A DNA stretch of 64,000 nucleotides, taken from NCBI RefSeq assembly GCF_010500835.1, contig NZ_JAAAMJ010000001.1, positions 620,001 to 684,000 on the forward strand, in the 5' to 3' direction. The first letter of the stretch is position 1; each line of letters begins with the position of its first letter. The stretch comes from Aurantimonas aggregata. GTDB taxonomy: Bacteria > Pseudomonadota > Alphaproteobacteria > Rhizobiales > Rhizobiaceae. The notes beneath the pieces are model-generated. The model ran no database searches. It was given only the letters and a program-made list of their open reading frames with translations, and was not told the origin of the DNA. The translations under genes were made by a program, and so were the position numbers. Positions 61,214-64,000 of this stretch are shown in pieces.

Positions 61214-64000
61214 CTACGACTCCATTGCAATAAGGCTCGCGTTGCCACCGGCCGCGGCGGTATTGACCGACACCACCTGTTCGCGCGCGAACCGCAGGAC
61301 GTAATTCGGCCCGCCGGCTTTCGGCCCGGTGCCGGAAAGACCGGAGCCGCCGAAGGGCTGCGAGCCGACGATGGCGCCGATCATGTTGCGGTTGATGTAG
61401 ACATTGCCGACGGTGAGGCGCTCGCGCACCCGCCGGGCGACGTCGTCGATGCGGCTGTGGATACCGAGCGTCAGGCCGTAGCCGGTCCGCTCGATGGCGT
61501 CGCACACCGCGTCCAGCCCGCCGGCCTTCCAGCGCACGACATGCAGGATCGGACCGAAGATCTCGCCGGGGAGCGCCTCCGCCCGGTCCAGTTCGACGAT
61601 GTGCGGCGCGATCCAGTGTCCCTCAGGCGGCAGGCCGGCCGGCAGCGTGCCGGCGAAGCGGATGCGCTGCTCGCGGCCCATGCGGTCCAGATGCTCGCTC
61701 AGCATGGCGTGCTGCGCGGCGTCGATCACCGGGCCCATGTCCGTCGCGATGTCGCGCGGGTCGCCGACGGTCAGCTCCGCCGCGGCGCCGGCGATCATCT
61801 CGACCATCGCGTCGGCAACCTCCTCCTGCACGAACAGGAGCCGCAGCGCCGAGCAACGCTGGCCGGTCGAGCGGAAGGCCGACATCACCACGTCGTCCGC
61901 CACCTGTTCGGGGAGCGCCGTCGCATCGACGATCATCGCGTTGATGCCGCCGGTCTCGGCGATCAGCGGCGCGATCGGGGCGTTGCGTGCGGCGAGCGCC
62001 CGGTTGATGGCAAAGGCCGTCTCGGTCGAGCCGGTGAAGGCGGCGGCCGCCGTCGCCTGATGCGCGACAAGGGCTGCCCCCGCCTTGCCGTCGCCGGGCG
62101 CGAGATAGAGGCTGGCGGCGGGGAAGCCCGCCTCGTGCAGCAGGCCGACGGCGATCGCGGCGATCAGCGGCGTCTGCTCGGCCGGCTTGGCGATGACGAC
62201 ATTGCCGGCGGCGAGCGCCGCGGCGACCTGGCCGGTGAAGATCGCCAGCGGGAAGTTCCACGGCGAGATGCAGACAGCGACGCCGCGCGAGCGGTATTGC
62301 AGCACGTTCTCCTCGCCAGTCGGGCCGGGCAGGAAGGTCGGCGCGCCGAACAGCCGTTCGGCCTCGGCGGCGTAAAAACGCAGGAAATCGACCGCCTCGC
62401 GGATCTCGGCAATGCCGTCGTCGACGGTCTTGCCGGCTTCGCGCGCCAGAAGATTCATCAGCAGGCCCTGTCGCGCCTCCATCAGGTCGGCGGCCTTGCG
62501 CAACCAGCCTGCCCGCGTCGCGGCAGGCACGACTTCCGCCTTGCGGACATGGCGGGATGCTTCGCCGACGAGGGCGGAGGCCGCCTCGGCGCCGAGCGCA
62601 TGGACGCTGCCGATCGCCGTGCCGTCGACGGCCGAGCGGACGGTCTCCGGCGCGTCGGCCTTGGCGCCCGACCACAAGCAACGGGCGGTCACATCGAGCG
62701 GGCCGGCGGCGTCACGCTCGGCCAGGAAGGAAGCCAATGCCTTGCGCTCGCCGAAGGGAACGCCGGCGGAATTCTGCCGCGGCGCGAAGATGTCGCGCGG
62801 CAGGGCGATCTTGCCATGGCGGGCGGGGCCGTCGGCAAGCAGGTCGCGCGGGCGCTGCAGCAGCGTCTCGATCGGCACGTCCTCGTCGCCGACCTGGGCG
62901 ACGAAGGACGAGTTGGCGCCGTTCTCGAGCAGGCGGCGGACGAGATAGGCGAGCAGGTCGCGATAGCCGCCGACCGGGGCGTAGATCCGGCAGGCGATGT
63001 TACCGCCCTTGGTCTTGCGCAGCGTCTCGTAGAGCGCCTCGCCCATGCCGTGGAGGCGCTGGAACTCGAAGCCCGTCGGGTTGGGACCAGCCATTTCCAT
63101 GATCGTCGCGACCGTCAGCGCGTTATGGGTGGCAAATTGCGGATAGAGCCGCGAGCGCCGGTCGAGCAACGCGCGCGCCGCGACGAGATAAGATAGGTCA
63201 GTCGCCGGCTTGCGGGAATAGACCGGATAGCCGGCAAGGCCCTTTTCCTGCGCCAGCTTGATCTCGGTGTCCCAGTAGGCGCCCTTCACCAGCCGCACCA
63301 TCATCTTGATGCCGGAAGCGGCGGCCAGTGCGTCGAGATGGTCGATCACCGCCAGTGTGCGCTTCTGGTAGGCCTGAACCGCGAGGCCGAAGCCGTCCCA
63401 GCCCTTGAAGTCCGCGGCCGCGACGACCGCATCGATCACGTCGAGCGACAGTTCCAGCCGCTCGGCCTCCTCGGCGTCGATGGTGAGGTTGAGGTCGTAG
63501 CCCCTGGCCCTGTCCGCCAGCTCCACGACCTTCGGCACGAGGTCGCGGATCACCGCCTCGCGGTGCGTCGGGGCGTAGCGCGGATAGAGGGCCGACAGCT
63601 TCACCGAGATTCCGGGCCGGTCCGGCAGCGCCTTGTTGCCGGCCTTGCGCCCGATCGCCTCGATGGCGTCAGCATAGGACTTGAAATAGCGCGCGGCGTC
63701 CTTGGCGGTGCGGGCGCCCTCGCCCAGCATGTCGTAGGAGTGCCGGTAGCCCTTCTTTTCGAAGCTCCGTGCCCGGTCGAGCGCGTCGCCGATCGTCTCG
63801 CCCAGCACGAAATGCCGGCCGAGGAAGCGCATCGCCTGCCGCGTCGCGGTGCGCACCGCCGGTGCGCCGAGCCGCTTCACCAGCGTCTGCATGACGCCCT
63901 GCGGCGTCTCGCCCGGCCGGATGATCCGCGCCGAGATGCCGAGCGCCCAGGCCGAAGCGGCGGTCAGCATGCGGTCCTCGTCGCCGTCGTGATGGGCCCA
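61214..64000 (-). CDS. putA: Proline dehydrogenase / delta-1-pyrroline-5-carboxylate dehydrogenase (runs off the window)
   Basis: These 928 visible residues cover most of the bifunctional PutA, which oxidises proline to glutamate. The 5' end lies beyond 64000; the frame stays open to the edge, beginning WAHHDGDEDRMLTAASAWALG. The PRODH barrel follows (SVKLSALYPRYAP, DAEEAERLELSL, RLVKGAYWDTEIK, FATHNA). The aldehyde dehydrogenase half has AVCISPWNFPLAIFTGQVAAALAAGN, the Glu of LIAETGGINAMIVD, and the catalytic Cys in STGQRCSALRLLFVQ. A C-terminal tail ends near NTAAAGGNASLIAMES. A DNA-binding N-terminal domain, present in some PutA, cannot be judged here. Confidence 0.97.
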   Translation of the reverse strand, partial: WAHHDGDEDRMLTAASAWALGISARIIRPGETPQGVMQTLVKRLGAPAVRTATRQAMRFLGRHFVLGETIGDALDRARSFEKKGYRHSYDMLGEGARTAKDAARYFKSYADAIEAIGRKAGNKALPDRPGISVKLSALYPRYAPTHREAVIRDLVPKVVELADRARGYDLNLTIDAEEAERLELSLDVIDAVVAAADFKGWDGFGLAVQAYQKRTLAVIDHLDALAAASGIKMMVRLVKGAYWDTEIKLAQEKGLAGYPVYSRKPATDLSYLVAARALLDRRSRLYPQFATHNALTVATIMEMAGPNPTGFEFQRLHGMGEALYETLRKTKGGNIACRIYAPVGGYRDLLAYLVRRLLENGANSSFVAQVGDEDVPIETLLQRPRDLLADGPARHGKIALPRDIFAPRQNSAGVPFGERKALASFLAERDAAGPLDVTARCLWSGAKADAPETVRSAVDGTAIGSVHALGAEAASALVGEASRHVRKAEVVPAATRAGWLRKAADLMEARQGLLMNLLAREAGKTVDDGIAEIREAVDFLRFYAAEAERLFGAPTFLPGPTGEENVLQYRSRGVAVCISPWNFPLAIFTGQVAAALAAGNVVIAKPAEQTPLIAAIAVGLLHEAGFPAASLYLAPGDGKAGAALVAHQATAAAAFTGSTETAFAINRALAARNAPIAPLIAETGGINAMIVDATALPEQVADDVVMSAFRSTGQRCSALRLLFVQEEVADAMVEMIAGAAAELTVGDPRDIATDMGPVIDAAQHAMLSEHLDRMGREQRIRFAGTLPAGLPPEGHWIAPHIVELDRAEALPGEIFGPILHVVRWKAGGLDAVCDAIERTGYGLTLGIHSRIDDVARRVRERLTVGNVYINRNMIGAIVGSQPFGGSGLSGTGPKAGGPNYVLRFAREQVVSVNTAAAGGNASLIAMES

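Noticed and set aside
1-64000. tRNA, rRNA, insertion sequence or prophage
   Set aside because: I found no cloverleaf, no ribosomal RNA sequence, no transposase or integrase and no phage genes. This is a reading by eye; tRNAscan and profile searches would settle it.

Overview
The window is high-GC chromosomal DNA from an alphaproteobacterium, most probably of the order Hyphomicrobiales (Rhizobiales). Signs of this are the syntenic block lgt / SAM-methyltransferase / pgeF / M24 protein / prs / rplY / pth / ychF, the fused trpEG behind a Trp-rich leader peptide, the petABC operon with petP/petR-like regulators in the same region, a PutA, and clustered GANTC sites. Family and genus cannot be settled by reading alone. 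It is mostly a conserved housekeeping region. I see no prophage, transposase, tRNA, rRNA or CRISPR array.

Layout. 1-3.4 kb: the start of a branched-chain aminotransferase (edge-truncated), then a MarR regulator, an OmpR-type response regulator and an EnvZ-like kinase, translationally close. 3.5-5.8 kb (minus): CsaA-like, proC, a YbjN-like protein and ubiK. 5.9-15.8 kb (plus): lgt, a MidA-type methyltransferase, pgeF, an M24-fold protein that has lost its metal ligands, a Pro-rich lipoprotein, prs, rplY, pth, ychF and two MaoC-fold proteins. 15.8-25.0 kb (minus): bluB, apt, a small ABM-domain protein, petABC with a strong terminator, a basic hypothetical, and two ABC exporters. 25.2-28.6 kb (plus, one small minus gene): trmL, a Ca/cation antiporter, hemF and a DUF1059 protein.

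28.6-31.1 kb (minus): CCA-adding enzyme, a CoA-type Nudix hydrolase and a DUF1285 protein, overlapping start to stop. 31.3-38.2 kb (plus): a tightly coupled moxR / DUF58 / BatA-DUF4159 / VWA membrane-protein module. 38.2-41.5 kb: GNAT, glutathionyl-hydroquinone reductase, Nudix and metallophosphoesterase. 41.5-42.05 kb: a gene-free stretch of 242-bp tandem repeats built from hairpins. 42.1-51.9 kb (minus): a membrane hypothetical, an alpha/beta hydrolase, a ThDP enzyme and leuA (with a candidate Leu-rich leader), a HisKA_2 sensor kinase, a CDF transporter, and trpEG with trpL and attenuator.

52.1-57.7 kb: a periplasmic glucan (OpgD/G) protein, then a binding-protein ABC importer whose ATPase gene lies on the opposite strand. 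57.8-58.8 kb: a GluR0-like, ligand-gated potassium-channel gene, the most unusual gene here. 58.98-59.15 kb: an inverted intergenic repeat. 59.2-64.0 kb (minus): fhs, starting with TTG, and an edge-truncated putA.

Themes are amino-acid metabolism (ilvE, proC, leuA, trpEG, putA), respiration and haem (petABC, hemF, ubiK), envelope biogenesis (lgt, pgeF, the BatA/VWA module, OpgD) and translation (rplY, pth, trmL, cca). The best candidates for new biology are the GluR0-like channel, the degenerate M24 protein, the VWA/DUF4159 module with an internal signal-peptide-like segment, the leuA leader, the GANTC cluster and the two intergenic repeat families.
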